Source of the DNA: Branchiostoma belcheri
Lineage: Eukaryota; Chordata; Leptocardii; Amphioxiformes; Branchiostomatidae
Assembly (NCBI RefSeq): GCF_001625305.1
Contig: NW_017804109.1
Coordinates: 52,534-116,533, forward strand
Direction of reading: 5' to 3'
DNA length: 64,000 bases
Both the position numbers and the translations under genes were made by a program. Below are positions 9,908 to 22,080 of the stretch, piece by piece. The notes beneath the pieces are model-generated. The model was not told the DNA's origin, did no database searches, and saw only the letters and a list, made by a program, of their open reading frames with translations. How positions within the stretch are numbered: position 1 is the stretch's first letter; every line of letters starts with the position of its first letter.

Positions 9908-11755
9908 CTACTCGTCTAACTTACTGTACATGTAAGGTTGATTACGACCATTGTTTAGTACGGAAACAGTGGCTGTTGTTTGGTTGAACACCACACTCGG
10001 ACCCAGAGGAGACTTCTTGGAACTCCTAAGCACACAGATGTATATCACAGAAAATACACAGGCGCAGAAAAAGAGGGTTCCGGCTATGGCGGCCAGCAGG
10101 GGCCTGACGAAGACAGGCAGGGAGGACGTACGGGGAGCGTTCTTCTCTATCTTTCCTGGATGTAGATAGGAAACATTGACAGTAAAAGATGCTGCCATTG
10201 GCAATGTAGACTTTACTCTTCTTTCCTCAGAAAGAGTACCGATTGCAGAGACTGTAGATAGACCAGAAGAGTCACCATCGCGTGTTAATGTTGAGCCGGG
10301 AGTTGGGAAAGACGATGGAACCCTAGATGTTGACTTCTTGCTAGTCTTGACAGTAGACAAGACGCTGCGGCTTGTGATGTGGCCTGTGATCCGGGGAGAC
10401 GGCAATGCTGATGAAAATGTGGACGTTTCTGGTTGAAGAACTGGAGGCGGAGTACTTGGATTGTAGCAGGCTGTTGTCTGTTTGCCTGACAGCAAATCTC
10501 CAAGAGCTACATCATGTAGTAAGCTTTTACCTCGAAGATGGCCAGGTCCAGCGCACGTCATCTGCCTCTCAAATGCATGCGACCCGTCCATTATCCGCCA
10601 GAAGGCTACCATCCTACAGTCACACTGCCAGGGGTTGTTGCCAATACTCACGTTTGCAATGGAGGCCAATAAGTCATACGCCGCGGGAGGAAGTGTTTCC
10701 ATCTTGTTGTCTTCCATGCGAAGCTCCGATAGCGGCGGTCTGTAACGTAGCAAGGCTTCAGCGGGGAAGTGGTTGATGTTGTTGTGAGACAGGATCAGCG
10801 TCTGGAGCCGCGGAGTTACGAACGCGGTACGTGAAATGGTGCCGATGTTGTTGTACTCCAGGTCTAGGTGCTGAAGGTGAGACCGCGGCGCGCTTCTGAA
10901 GGCAAGATCCTCGAGGCTGCTGATGTTGTTCCTGTGCAGGTCCAGCCACTCCAGGTTACCCAGGTAAAGGAACGTGTCAGCTTCCAGGCTAATCAGCTGG
11001 TTGTTGTCAAGATGCAGGGACCTCAGCTCAGGGAGGCCCGGCCTGTATCCGAATATGTCATCTGGGAGCGAGACTAACCGGTTCTGGCCAAGCCACAGTT
11101 CCCGCAACTTACCAAGTCCTGCAAAGGTGCTAGGCCAGAGACTTGTCAACTCGTTCTGCCCGAGCCACAACTCCTGGAGGTTACCGAGTCCCGTAAATAT
11201 GCCACGCGGCAGGCGTGTTAGTTTGTTCCGATACATGTCCAGGACCGTCAGGTTGCCAAGCCCCTCAAATATATCAGCCGAAAGACTGGTCAGTTGGTTC
11301 TGGTAGAGATCTAAGTGCTGCAGGTGACCTAGCCCCCTGAATATGCGGGCCGGGAGAGTGGTCAGCCTGTTCTGGTAAAGGTCCAAGCGCTGAAGACGAG
11401 CAAGTCCCACGAACGCGCCGACTGGGAGACTTGTGAGTTGGTTCCCGTAGAGGTACAGGTCCGTTAGGTTGGCCAGGTTGCGGAACGTTCTTCTCTGGAT
11501 CGTTGAGATTCTATTAGAACCGAGATGTAGGTATGTCAAGTTGCCGTATCTCGCGAAGTCGGCCGGGCGTAACGTGGTGATGAGGTTTTCCCGCAGATCC
11601 AGGCGAGTGATGTTCGCAGGCAGGTCCTGAGGAACGCTGGTGAGGCGTGACCCGCGACAGTCACAGCTGGTCGGCGTACAGCTGCTGCTGCAGGCTGCGG
11701 TCCGTCTGGTGAACGTGAGGACCATCAGCAGGAGGTACAGCATCCTCCTTGCCAT
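9908..11755 (-). CDS. Single-exon transmembrane leucine-rich-repeat protein
   Basis: The 615-residue protein reads as a type I membrane receptor or adhesion protein. Residues 1-21 form a signal peptide (LYLLLMVLTF core). A cysteine-rich LRR N-terminal cap follows (CSSSC...CDC). About 13 tandem LRRs of mostly 24 residues (LxxLxLxxNxLTxLP) span roughly 45-373. An LRR C-terminal cap starting NPWQCDC spans about 374-433. Residues 434-549 are a Ser/Thr/Pro-rich stalk. One membrane helix lies at about 550-576, and a 39-residue tail carries a C-terminal YSKL motif of the YxxPhi type. An upstream in-frame ATG at 11836 exists. I chose the ATG at 11755 because it sits in a near-ideal TCCACCATGG context and starts directly at the signal peptide. 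No introns interrupt the frame. Lancelets are known for large families of such LRR proteins, often linked to immunity. Ligand and pathway are unknown, and other LRR families (LRRC15-, slitrk- or GPIb-like) are possible. Confidence 0.92.
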   Translation of the reverse strand: MARRMLYLLLMVLTFTRRTAACSSSCTPTSCDCRGSRLTSVPQDLPANITRLDLRENLITTLRPADFARYGNLTYLHLGSNRISTIQRRTFRNLANLTDLYLYGNQLTSLPVGAFVGLARLQRLDLYQNRLTTLPARIFRGLGHLQHLDLYQNQLTSLSADIFEGLGNLTVLDMYRNKLTRLPRGIFTGLGNLQELWLGQNELTSLWPSTFAGLGKLRELWLGQNRLVSLPDDIFGYRPGLPELRSLHLDNNQLISLEADTFLYLGNLEWLDLHRNNISSLEDLAFRSAPRSHLQHLDLEYNNIGTISRTAFVTPRLQTLILSHNNINHFPAEALLRYRPPLSELRMEDNKMETLPPAAYDLLASIANVSIGNNPWQCDCRMVAFWRIMDGSHAFERQMTCAGPGHLRGKSLLHDVALGDLLSGKQTTACYNPSTPPPVLQPETSTFSSALPSPRITGHITSRSVLSTVKTSKKSTSRVPSSFPTPGSTLTRDGDSSGLSTVSAIGTLSEERRVKSTLPMAASFTVNVSYLHPGKIEKNAPRTSSLPVFVRPLLAAIAGTLFFCACVFSVIYICVLRSSKKSPLGPSVVFNQTTATVSVLNNGRNQPYMYSKLDE

Positions 11756-11836
11756 GGTGGACATGCTGTCTGCAATAACAATGACCTTTATTGCATATTC
11801 ACACCATACATTAGCCAAATGCACTACGTTATACAT

Positions 11837-12680
11837 AGATATGTGAGGTATGACTATGAGGGTAGTAGCAACAAGTTCTACATTACTGTGCTAAGTCTAT
11901 ATCTACAAGATCTCTTCTCTCTTTTTGAAACGAGCATAACAAATTTACAGTTTTTCATTTACATCGTAGTTCTTGGATGACATAATATTTTGAACTCTTT
12001 TCGGTAAGTGCGTATATTTCTGTTTTAATTGTAAGGAACTAATAAAGGATATGCACATGTCTTTTGAATTAATGAAACAGATATGAGACTCTCAGAAATG
12101 AAATAATTTCATCAGGTTGGTAAATGATTGAATAATGCATTGTTCTTTCTGCACAACCGCTTGTTCTTGTGGCTCTTGCTAAACAAGTGATTATGAATAA
12201 AAAACTTTGCTATCTAGAAATGGGATTTGTTTGCTTCTGGTGTTATCGCTTATATTTGTACCTGCTTACGTAAGCCCGAAGCAGGCTTGTTTGCGCTAAT
12301 TACATCAATTATCCTTTGTCTGCAAAGACAGAGCCTTCTGTCAAGCGTGTGTAATGATCTCACCCGATTGCCTGTAGACCATACTGGTCTGTCAGTTTGT
12401 GTGTAATGATGATTCATGAAACTATAGTATAAACTACAGATTCATATATCATGCATTTAGTTGGTACGGTGAGTACATAGGTATGGTACTGATAATGACA
12501 AATAACAGTGAAATCTATACGTAAAGTACGACCATGCCCTGGTACTAAAAATACTCTTCAAATGTCTCTGGTGTCGTGTTAGTGTAACCTTTGTCACAAT
12601 TACTAAAATAACTTACATACACGGAGTTGTTGGACAAGTCTGATAACTCGTACATCTTGTACTTAGTATTGTCAGACGTC
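11837..12680. other. Upstream region of the LRR gene
   Basis: This probably contains the LRR promoter, read leftwards. I find no convincing TATA box or other defined element and no coding sequence. Confidence 0.4.
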
Positions 12681-12805
12681 GATCTCCAAGCAGATCCTAC
12701 GGTGGCAAGGCAGTATCCAAAGGTCAGCCAAGCAGTGTCCATTGGCCACCAAAGCTAATGGTCGATTGAATACTGCATTGCCACCGTAGGATCTGCTTGG
12801 AGATC
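12681..12805. mobile_element. 125-bp foldback MITE
   Basis: Arms 12681-12718 and 12768-12805 are 38-bp inverted repeats with about 2 mismatches, starting GATCTCCAAGCAGATCC. The related element at 28547-28703 begins AATCTCCAAACAGGTCC and shares the internal GGCAGTATCCA motif, so both belong to one family. No target-site duplication could be fixed. Confidence 0.8.
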
Positions 12806-15114
12806 ATTAGACAGGTTCAACCGTTGCGTGTATACAAGGTTCTTCTGGCTGCGCGGACGTCGACAGGCATTCTACACATTCTTTAGTTAGAAAACTCAAA
12901 ACGCTTGAACGTGGAGTAACTATTTTGGGGAAGAGTACAAGTAGTGTCAACGTTGACATTCACACAAATCGAATCTTAAGCACATTGTTATGTATGCACG
13001 AATGTATCACTGTCATGCCAAGTATCCTAGCTACATCTAGCTGCTAGCTTGTGTGCCGTTTCAATAAGAGGTACAGATTCAGGGACTTTTGTTTGGTGCT
13101 TCGTTCATAAAAAGCCTTGTCTCATGTCTGACTGTTGACCTATAGTGACATGGTGACTGTTCCCACGCTCTAAAATTTTCCTCGACGCCATTTTTGGTGA
13201 CGTATCAACCTGAACTTCACGCCGGTAACTGTTCCCTAGTCTAGAACGTCCTGCCTAAAAGCCCAGGGCTCACACATTCAGAACCTTCCCCCGACCACCA
13301 ACCAAGGTTGGCTGAAGTTTGCAGCAGCCTGATCATATTTAGACCAGCTTTCAATAATAGAATTGAATTTGAATCGAATTTGTGTTGAAGCTGAGTTGAA
13401 TTTGACCCCCGAACACTGCTGGCCTAATTCCAAACACCATGACCGAACCGCCTGTCCACACCAGAATGTTTTAAACATTTTGAAATATTAGGCTGGCGCA
13501 GCCGACCTAGCTGAACAACGATCACTTTTCAATGCTGGGCTAGCCAACATTTCTCCGGACTAACTCCTAACCATGGTCGGGGAGTTTGACAGTGTTTGGG
13601 AGGCCATGATCAGCTATGTGTGACAGGGGGTTCTTTACCCGTGAATGACCCGACCCTAAGACACACTAATTATCCGGTAGGGTCACTAAGTAGATTAAGA
13701 AGACTTACCTTGATGTGAATACGCGATTACTTCGAGTCTTCAAGTATAAGATCCTGTTACAGTGTCTTGTGCCTTTCTGGTTCGCTGTTCTGCACTGTCA
13801 CACGTCAGGTGGTTGAACCTGTGATTTACGTGATTAGATCAAGGCGTTGGCTTCAGCTGACGGATGTCTATTGTGCATAATGTGCCTTCAGGCGATCCCG
13901 GCTATTTATGTAGTTATTACCGGCAGCCACCGTGTGAAAGCACAGTATTCGTGACAGGCACTACCTGTGGCCATGACACGGGGTCAAAAACAAAGCCCTC
14001 TTGTGGAATAGCTTTGATTTGAAATGTAGAAATGTGTCTTAGACAGATTTTTCTCTCTCTAGAAGCCTCCTTCGCAAACCAACTTACTTGAATGCAGAGA
14101 TGTGAACCAACGTCAAACAGACGCCGGAGGTCATGACCTTTGTTCCCATGATGGAACACCTGACGTCACCCTGCCGTCTGGTGCGTACGGTGGGGTCAGA
14201 GTTCAGCCGCTGTAGACGCCGGGACCGTCAGGTGACTGATTAAGGTGTTCCCAGGCGAACCCGCCATGGGTACGTGTAACAACAAAGCGGCAGTAATGAA
14301 GTGTTTGGTCTGTGACGCACGATTCAGCCTGCCTTGACGTCAGAAACAAAGCCTTTCATGATAATGATAGCTTTGCGTTGGTAAAAGGGTTGTTCTGGTG
14401 AATTCATGTATGTATGTATGTGTGTATGTGTACGCGTGTCTGTATGTGTCTGTGTGTGTGTTTGTATGTGTCTGTGTGTGTGTATGTGTGTGTGTATGTA
14501 TGTATGTGACTGCATGTGCGTGTGTATGTTAGTACGTGCGTGTGTGTATGAGTGTGTGTGTGCACAATATTTTCCATATTATATTACATGTTATTCATTT
14601 TTATATTAAGTTTGCATAAAGGTTATACATAATGGCATTTGTACACCTATAGAAGTGGAGTGTGACAGAACCATGCTTTAAAAACCACGAAGTAGATGTC
14701 TATCAAGGGAGTAAAGCACAGATGTACAAACTGCAGTTGCCCTAAGAGGCCCAACTATGCTCCCTTCCCTCAGCCTTTACTTGTACTGACAGATGTGTTA
14801 CTCAATCTGTAAAGTACCTTATTAAGCACCTGAGTGTGTGTTAAAACATTGCGGTCAGTGACCCGGAAGACTACGGATAATGATAGTACAAGCACATCTT
14901 CCCAACGAGCTGCGTCAAGCCTTGCCGATAGGTCTTGCCGGTCAATAAGTTGGGAAAGCCCCGTATATCCGATGATCCCTTTGCTCATTTCATCTCAGGT
15001 ACTTTCATTAGAGAATTCGGCTGCAGGCATCACTTCTGCTCTAGATATCCGCAGCGGCCTTGTAAAAGGGAGCAGAAATGCATCATTTTGAAGCTTCGGG
15101 GCCCCAAAATAGCT
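12806..15114. other. Intergenic with TG-rich microsatellite at 14404-14570
   Basis: TATG/TG/TGTA low-complexity sequence fills 14404-14570 and creates spurious VCVC-type open frames. I see nothing gene-like in the rest. Confidence 0.65.
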
Positions 15115-15330
15115 TCCTGTGCATGCCTCCGAGCGGGTGGGTGATTTAATACTGGGTTTTGTAGAATTGTCAACGCGTTCTTTTGCCGGGCATCGTACAA
15201 TCAACCGGCCATCGTAGGACAAACTCGCCTCGGCTGTCGGTTGCTTGTACGATAGACGGCAGAAGGACGCGTTGACAATTCTACAAAGCCCAGTATTAAA
15301 ACGTTTACCTGCTTGGAAGCATGCACAGGA
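15115..15330. mobile_element. ~216-bp foldback element
   Basis: The outer arms TCCTGTGCATGCCTCC and its complement lie at the ends. The inner arms TAATACTGGGTTTTGTAGAA (from 15147) and its complement (to about 15298) extend inward past GTCAACGCGTTCTT. Nearly the whole element can form one imperfect hairpin. Overlapping short open frames on both strands are a consequence of this symmetry. Confidence 0.8.
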
Positions 15331-16309
15331 TAGGAGGCTAGACCCTATGGGTCCTACAGACACATGCACATAGATAACACCACTGTCAATCAGGTCTCAG
15401 ATAACAGCTAAATTAAGTATCGGCCATCTTCCAAGTCGATATCTACTGCTTAGTTACCAGTGGGCAACGGCAGAATCGTTAGTATTTGATTGATGGTCAG
15501 GTGTAAAGCCGCCAGGACAGGTTCAAGTCGGGGTCTCATATATCAAACGCTGGTCTGATTAATTATTGCTGTAATACGAAAAGTTTGAGTACAGCCACCG
15601 CGGTGGTCAGCAAGAAGTTTGCTGACTTCCCTGACTCAGCAGACGTAGGCTTAAATGGGATTACACGTGGGCTCAAAGCAGGTTATTTCATCCAAGAGCT
15701 TTCAATGGTATTAAGCAGACAGCAATGTAAGCAAGATCGTAATGAGGAAGTATGAACTCAATCAGGAAGTTCTGCCCCTACCAAGTCGTCCCCGACACTA
15801 TTACAAACAGTCCATTATTTTGAAGCTATTTTATACCCAGTTTCAATGTTCTTTTATGTTTGTAACTTACAATTAGTCTTCGGGCATGGATCTGCAATAA
15901 ACGTCTCATTCTTATAGGGGTTTCCAATATACCTGAGACAATCGTTGGTCGTGATGTGGAGACAAAACCTAAATCTAACCCTAACCCCAACAATGACCCC
16001 CAACTCTAATTCCTAACCTGAATGACCCTGACAATACCAGCCATAATTGCAACCCTGACGCTAGCAATAAATTCTATACCCGACCCTCCGTCTCATCAGT
16101 TGGAAAACTAGCTACCGACGACCAGGACAGCGAGGTGCAAGATCACGACCCCATCTATCCTGGCATTCGAGACAGCCGTCTAGAAAAAGAGCCACTACCC
16201 GGACCAGCAGAAGTATGACGGGGCAGAAATTTGGCGCCACATCGGGACGTTTTCTCCGCCCTCTCATGTCTCTGTCTAGATACTACGTCATCTCCGATGC
16301 TATGGACAG

Positions 16310-16367
<58 letters not shown>

Positions 16368-18236
16368 ATACATAGATATATTGTATTATGTATGCAAAAA
16401 TAGGTAACTACATAAAAGACTGTTTTGCTGTATTAGAAAATATGCCCTGAACCCATGATTAGGCCTTAATTGTACACGGTATTAGGTCTTGATGCTTAGT
16501 AGTAATTAGGGTGTTAATTGTCATTCTCTGCCCTTCTCTTTTTTGTACTATGTTCAGAACTCGCTGCCATACATTATTGTAAGTAAGACAATTGTACACG
16601 GCACAAAATTCTTCTATGCCACGCTGAGAGTCAGGTTTGATTGAAAACCCTCCCGCTGACACTCCGGGAAGGGCTTAGCCTCTCCCTCCATCACCCCCAT
16701 TAGACGTGCTCTAGATGGCACCTCACTCAACAGTAAGCTACTTTCCTTCAGTACCCACAGCGTTCTGTGAAGATCCATTAAGTTGCGTTCCAAATACGGT
16801 GAATGAAATGGGACATTCAGACGTCTACGGGACATTGGGCGTCACGACTAAGTGATGATGAAAAGGGAAATTGTTACTGAAGCAGCTGGATACCTTATCA
16901 ATTGGTTATGAAAACTGTCAGACGTTTTAAGAAGCATCTGCTACTTTTTTGTCAGTGACTAACGGAATAGGTCTATGTACTTGACATCATAATGGTATTT
17001 ATGCTGGACACTCCTAAAGCACATGTGGAAACCTTCAAGGGCAGCCTGCAGTACCAAGGGCCTGTACTGTGGAAGTCTTGCTGCTGATCAGCGGCAACTG
17101 ACAGCATTTAAAAATGGACTGTAGATGACCGCAGATGAAATGTGCCTATACTGTGACTGTTTTGTACATGTAAATGTTTGTAACGTTATTTGTATATTGT
17201 GTTCAACTTGTGTCATGTACTTTTTAATGTGTGCCCAGGGATACCTGAGTATGGTATGGCGAATATTATACCCTTCAAATTCATTTCTTTACATTTTCGT
17301 CTTTGTTTGATTTTGGCAGTCTACGACATTGGTATCGTTTTCCAATATTTTTTTACGCAACTTATTTGCTCATTTTGCAACTGGTTTGTACAATTTACAG
17401 TATGGCTGAAAACTTTCGTTTTTTGGAAACGGCCGAAAATTAATGCGTGCGCGGATGTCATCCTCAACATGATTGTCCTTATCATGTCTAAAAAGCTAAT
17501 ATTCTACCCCGTGGCCAGTGATGTAGCGTTTTTCCAGGTGGGGATAGATTCGCCATATCAGTCCGGTCTTACGCAGCTTGTACGTAACAGTGTGTCACCC
17601 CTTAAGGCTGTTTACCGGTAATAAGATAAGTCCAAGCTTTGAAGCCTCTTTATTTTTATCTCTACGGGGAAACGACCATATATCACTCTGACGCGCGGAA
17701 CGGAAATAGCGACGTTGCCTTACATGTAAGTGGCGGATAAGGCTTGACACGTTTTAATAACGCTCAGATTCTTTATCTCACCCCACGCAATCTTCAGAGA
17801 ACTTCCAACATGTCTCTCAACTTTTCTACTTAGAGAGAAAGTGGTGAAAAATCAAAAGACATTCCAAACTTTCCCTGGACCTTTTCTTATCGTAAAGTCT
17901 CAGAGAAATGTTCTAACGATTAAAATAAAGACCCTGGAGGTTTTGAAGCCCAAGTGTGTGGTTGGCTAAATCATTTGAGAAATCATTTCTCGAATTATGC
18001 ACTTTCCGTTCAGCAGCCGCGTGAGCGTGGCAGTGGTTTTGGTGAGTCATTTTCCTTATCTCAACTGCACAGTACCAAAACGCCCACCGGTTCCCTGGCG
18101 AGTCCACCGACGAATCCTCCCCATTTTGAATAAAAAAACCTCCCCTGAACTTATCCAGTTGTAATTTTTCTCATGCTTTAATCCAAACCTTGTCTAAACG
18201 TGCAACGTCTTCTTGCCTGGCTAACTCCTCTGCAAT
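15331..18236. other. Intergenic with TA/TG microsatellite at 16311-16365
   Basis: A (TA)9 run followed by (TG)16-18 lies at 16311-16365. A degenerate CCTAACCC-like stretch lies at 15968-16075. An open frame at 17190-17621 (143 codons, hydrophobic) has no recognisable similarity and AT-rich codon use; I do not call it a gene. Confidence 0.6.
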
Positions 18237-18257
18237 ATTAAATACATCTTAAAAGGT

Positions 18258-18348
18258 TCTTTCATTCACAACCATCCGTCGTACTTGAGTCTCAGTGCAA
18301 GGATCGACAGATAGTGTAAAACAAATGGTTGTGAATAAAAGAATCTAA
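18258..18348. repeat. Short foldback with ~22-bp arms
   Basis: AGGTTCTTTCATTCACAACC is mirrored by its near-complement ATGGTTGTGAATAAAAGAAT at the other end. A further 13-bp perfect hairpin (CAGTTTATGTTGG) is at 18659-18693. Both are non-coding foldbacks of unknown origin. Confidence 0.6.
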
Positions 18349-18794
18349 ACATTCAATAATGAAGTATGAAATTATTTACGGATTGAATATATCTGTTTAT
18401 TCAACTTGTAACTTCTAGCACCACAAGAAAGCCACAAGGAGGCTGGAAGAGACTATGATATTCATCACACCCACACAGTAGTCAAACGGCTGCTAATCCC
18501 CGCACATTGGCTTATATCCACCAACGCTGTAACAACAGGCTGCGCCCCGATCCTTACATGTGTCCGGTAAATACATGATGTATGGACCAATCTTCACGCA
18601 CGCAGACCTGTTAGCCGATTAGGTAACACCGCTGTAACGCGCAGGAAGGATGAAGCAACAGTTTATGTTGGAGAGGTTTACCAACATAAACTGGTCATTG
18701 CAGTTAAAATTATGACAGTCGGTAAAGTCTATAGATGTATGTGTACATCAGCCATAGTTTTCTACAGATAGACAAAGCCAGGCAAACACACACA

Positions 18795-18798
<4 letters not shown>

Positions 18799-18884
<86 letters not shown>

Positions 18885-18905
18885 CAGAGAGACACACAGA
18901 GAGAG
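18799..18905. repeat. TA/GA microsatellite
   Basis: A (TA)n run of about 40 bp is followed by GA and GACA repeats. The SLSL-rich open frames on the minus strand here are artefacts. Confidence 0.9.
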
Positions 18906-20640
18906 AGAAGCTAAAAGAAGGAGGGGCCGTCCATATACAGCACTAATTTGAGGAACCTTATCGAGGCTGGTCCTGGATTCTAAGCGAAAGAATAGAAATG
19001 ACGGAGACTTCTGGAAGAAAACTTTGTATAAGAGTAGGATCGTACATGTATGTTTATATGTGTTTGGAATTCTACGGCCAATTGTAGAATGTTGATTTAG
19101 ACTGCGCTTCAATGATGTGCCTACAAATTAGATAAACCATTTATATATAGATATAAAAAATATAACAATTCAGTTTCACAGATGAGTTTCAGAAGTGAAT
19201 CTGTCCGACTGGGTACACGGGCCACGTTAGCAATTCCTTTAATCAGTTCTACATTTCATGATAACACGCTCTAAGTCAATGAAGTTAGATCAAGTCAATA
19301 TGGCAACGTAATTATACGTTTTCTTATTTCATACTTATAGGTTTTGATAACTTTTAGGATAAAAGACCAGAGAGATTGTTTCGGACATTGACAGTACATA
19401 ACAAGATTGCACACAGTTCCCAAGACGTAGATAAATGCATAAAGACAGGATTCTGGTTTCCGTTGCGGTGAAATCTCTCCCTGCAGACGCGATCTCTTGT
19501 CCGACCCTGTTCTTATTTCACGGTTAGATCAATCTCTATCAAATTCACGGCAGAGCTCGATGGCCATTTGCCCGGGTATTTGCGGAGTACAAGGATCAAA
19601 ACTACCTTTAGATGAATGACATGTATAGCTTTGGACATTTAAATGAAGCAGAAAAATTCATATTTCTTATGAAACTTGACAAACCATGTATCATTAGTTC
19701 TATATGCTCCTACATCTATAACTGCGTCAAGAAGCGAGAAGAAGTCGAACAATGTAAATAGTAGATCACATTAGTATGTATAGTTTAAGTATCATTGCTG
19801 TATCCTTTTTCCTTGTCTATTCATGACCTGTACTTACCTTGTTAGAGCACAAACGTACAATAAAGGTCGTTCATTCATTATAAAAGACTTGCCAGGCACC
19901 ACGAATAATTGAAACCGTTACTCTCGCACCCATAATAAATGTCTTCCGTGGCTCTGATATTTAACCCTCCAGAAGAAATCTTCGATTTTCCCTTCGATTT
20001 TGCTCGTAGAAGTTGGGAAAGATTATTGCAAATACATGCCCGATGGCTAATTGCAAATACAAATAACATGTATAAAAAGGAAGTACAATGATATGAGAGT
20101 CTACGTGATACTACATTCTACAACATACGTGGTCTAATTTTGTTGGGTTTGACGTCTCGACGTTTCGAAGAAATGCCTTTAACAAAAGCTGGAATGGGGC
20201 CAAGTTGGGTGGCATGAGTGTGATGAAGATGTGTGGCAAAAATAATTGGTCACCTTGCATTGCTGCATTGCCTTGGTGACTTGCATTGGATTAATGTTTA
20301 ATATGTCTTGACTTAGATGTACAATTGCAACGTATGCATCATCTTTCTAACGGAGAAGAGATATTTTGTAACAGTTTATCAGCGTTTACATGCATCACCT
20401 GTAGTTTCATTTGACCAATCTTTCCCTAGATCCTGACTGATTGTTTTGCCAGGGGCCATGTAGAAGTGTCGATCAGCAATACTAAGATGTGCCCCGTCAA
20501 CAGCTATTCGGGTAATCTATCTATCCTGGCTAGTCAGTCTGACTATCAGTCTTGTCAGTTTCACATCATAGAGATGCTCCTGTCGGAAGGATAAAGTGCT
20601 AAGAATGCAGAACGATTCTACTTTAGATGCAATCCAGGCA
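18906..20640. other. Intergenic, nothing recognised
   Basis: The stretch is AT-rich with short frames only. I see no domain, RNA gene or clear repeat. Confidence 0.55.
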
Positions 20641-20650
20641 AAGAAGCTGG

Positions 20651-20706
20651 TGTGTTGCGCCGAAGGGGTTATATATACCGGCTGTACAGATATCATACAG
20701 AAAAGC
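20651..20706 (+). mobile_element. LINE 3' tail fragment, plus orientation
   Basis: GTGTTGCGCCGAAGGGGTTA and the following ACCGGC, TACAGATATCATACAG match the tail of the LINE at 55.5 kb (TGTTACGCCGAAAGGCGGTT, ACCGGC, ATACAGATACAG). Only the tail is present. Confidence 0.7.
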
Positions 20707-20779
20707 TTCCCTCTGATCCATGTACTGAAGTGTATCCATGTACACACTATTGTGTAAAAAGAGGATCCATCAGTGTCAA

Positions 20780-20965
20780 ACGTGAGGAAAACGTGTTTCT
20801 GTATATCCGACATAGCTGCCCTTCGGCGTAACACACCAGCTTCGCAGGCACGCGGCGCGGCGGCAGCTGGCTACATTACACCGAACGACTTGTTATACCT
20901 AAACATTGTTTAAAGCTATCTAATGATAATGGCCCTTACTGTACTTGGTGACAGCAAGTTCCACT
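20780..20965 (-). mobile_element. LINE 3' end, minus orientation
   Basis: On the minus strand the sequence runs from a degenerate reverse-transcriptase C-terminus (ACTATTGCAGAGTGGAACTT) to the conserved AGCTGCCGCCGCGCCGCGTG tail. It is in opposite orientation to the tail at 20651-20706, so the two pieces form an inverted pair. Confidence 0.75.
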
Positions 20966-21700
20966 CTGCAATAGTTCTCGTGTTCGTTAGTGGTTGACCT
21001 TTTGGTTGACATACGACTAACATACGACTAACATACAACTAAGGTACTTAAGAAAAAAATTGACAAACGTCTTAGTCTTACCTTTCAACTGTACCAAGTT
21101 TCGGTTTTCTTAGTGTATGGAACGAAAAGTCTACGAAAGTCTTGTATGTACGTCTCGTATACAACGGTTCCTGTGTCTACTCGGCTGGCTCCAATAACAC
21201 ACCTGACTCCATCCTAACTTGCAGATGTAAACGATAATGGGTTCAATAATGAAAATAGGCATGTGACCTATAGAGATGTGTAATATCATCATATTGGCAA
21301 TTGACTTCAGTCTCCTACAATAACCCAAAGTTTGTTAGGAGCTAAAAATGTTTATTGAACTTCCTTCGTACGATGCATGTAACGTAAATCCAACAAAGAC
21401 GATATACGCCTTTATGTCCTACCTGGGCCGCGATTACGTTCGATACGGGTGTTCCGGCCCGTGTGATAACTAGCGGTACGGCCCGGGGGTTCTAAACGCG
21501 TACAGCCCGGCCCTTCCAAATGTTCGATAGAAAGATTCGAACGCGTTTCGCCCTAACCGCGTGCAACGCTTCCGAAAATTCGAATGCAAAATTCGGACGT
21601 TGGAATTGATGTTGTTGCGTTTTTGGGGATTAGGGACACCAAATTTTTGCTCATTTCGCATTGTAAGGCGCGTTTTCGTGGGTGGGTATGACATAAATAA
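20966..21700. other. Intergenic, nothing recognised
   Basis: There is a short CATACGACTAA triplication near 21010-21035. There is no gene. Confidence 0.5.
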
Positions 21701-21836
21701 AATACAACACGGTGTATTCCGCATCACCCTCGGTCCCAGCCCTCCCGCGGATCGGATCTCCCTCCGGCCTTCGGGCGATCCGACGCGCGGTCGGGCTGGT
21801 ACCTCGGGCGATAGGGAATACCCCGTGTTGTGTTCT
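21701..21836. mobile_element. GC-rich ~136-bp imperfect foldback
   Basis: ATACAACACGGTGTATTCC on the left is mirrored by GGGAATACCCCGTGTTGTGT on the right. Pairing extends through CCCTCGGTCCCAGCCC and GGGCTGGTACCTCGGG to a loop near CCTCCGGCCTTCGGGCG. It is probably a DNA-transposon relic. It yields long open frames on both strands (about 120 codons) that I treat as artefacts. Confidence 0.65.
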
Positions 21837-22080
21837 ATATGTACGACAAAGAAAAACATTTTCTCCTGCTCTGCAAACGTACAGAACTGGACCTCTGCGA
21901 GGGATGCAGGTCTGCGTAAAATCTAATCACATTTCTAACAGGATATGAAATTGAGAAAGGCTCATCTCAATACCAGATGTGCTGTGCGCAGGTAACGTTG
22001 AATATTAACACAGCAGAGGGCGGAGTGAAGGACCGCCTCGCCAGGCGTGCTCACACACGTGACCGCTGGGCGAGAAATAC

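Noticed and set aside
9908-11836. Start of the LRR protein at the upstream ATG (11836)
   Set aside because: It would add 27 residues before a clear signal peptide. The ATG at 11755 has a far better initiation context.
14404-14609. Cysteine/valine-rich peptide from 14406
   Set aside because: It is a translation of a TG/TATG microsatellite.
15968-16075. Telomere-like CCTAACCC stretch
   Set aside because: It has only one or two exact telomeric units and is otherwise degenerate; too weak for an interstitial telomere.
17190-17621. 143-codon open frame
   Set aside because: It is hydrophobic and AT-rich with no recognised domain, no good start context and no supporting splice structure.
21470-21926. 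Overlapping ~120-codon open frames on both strands
   Set aside because: They arise from the GC-rich foldback at 21701-21836 and have symmetrical content on the two strands.
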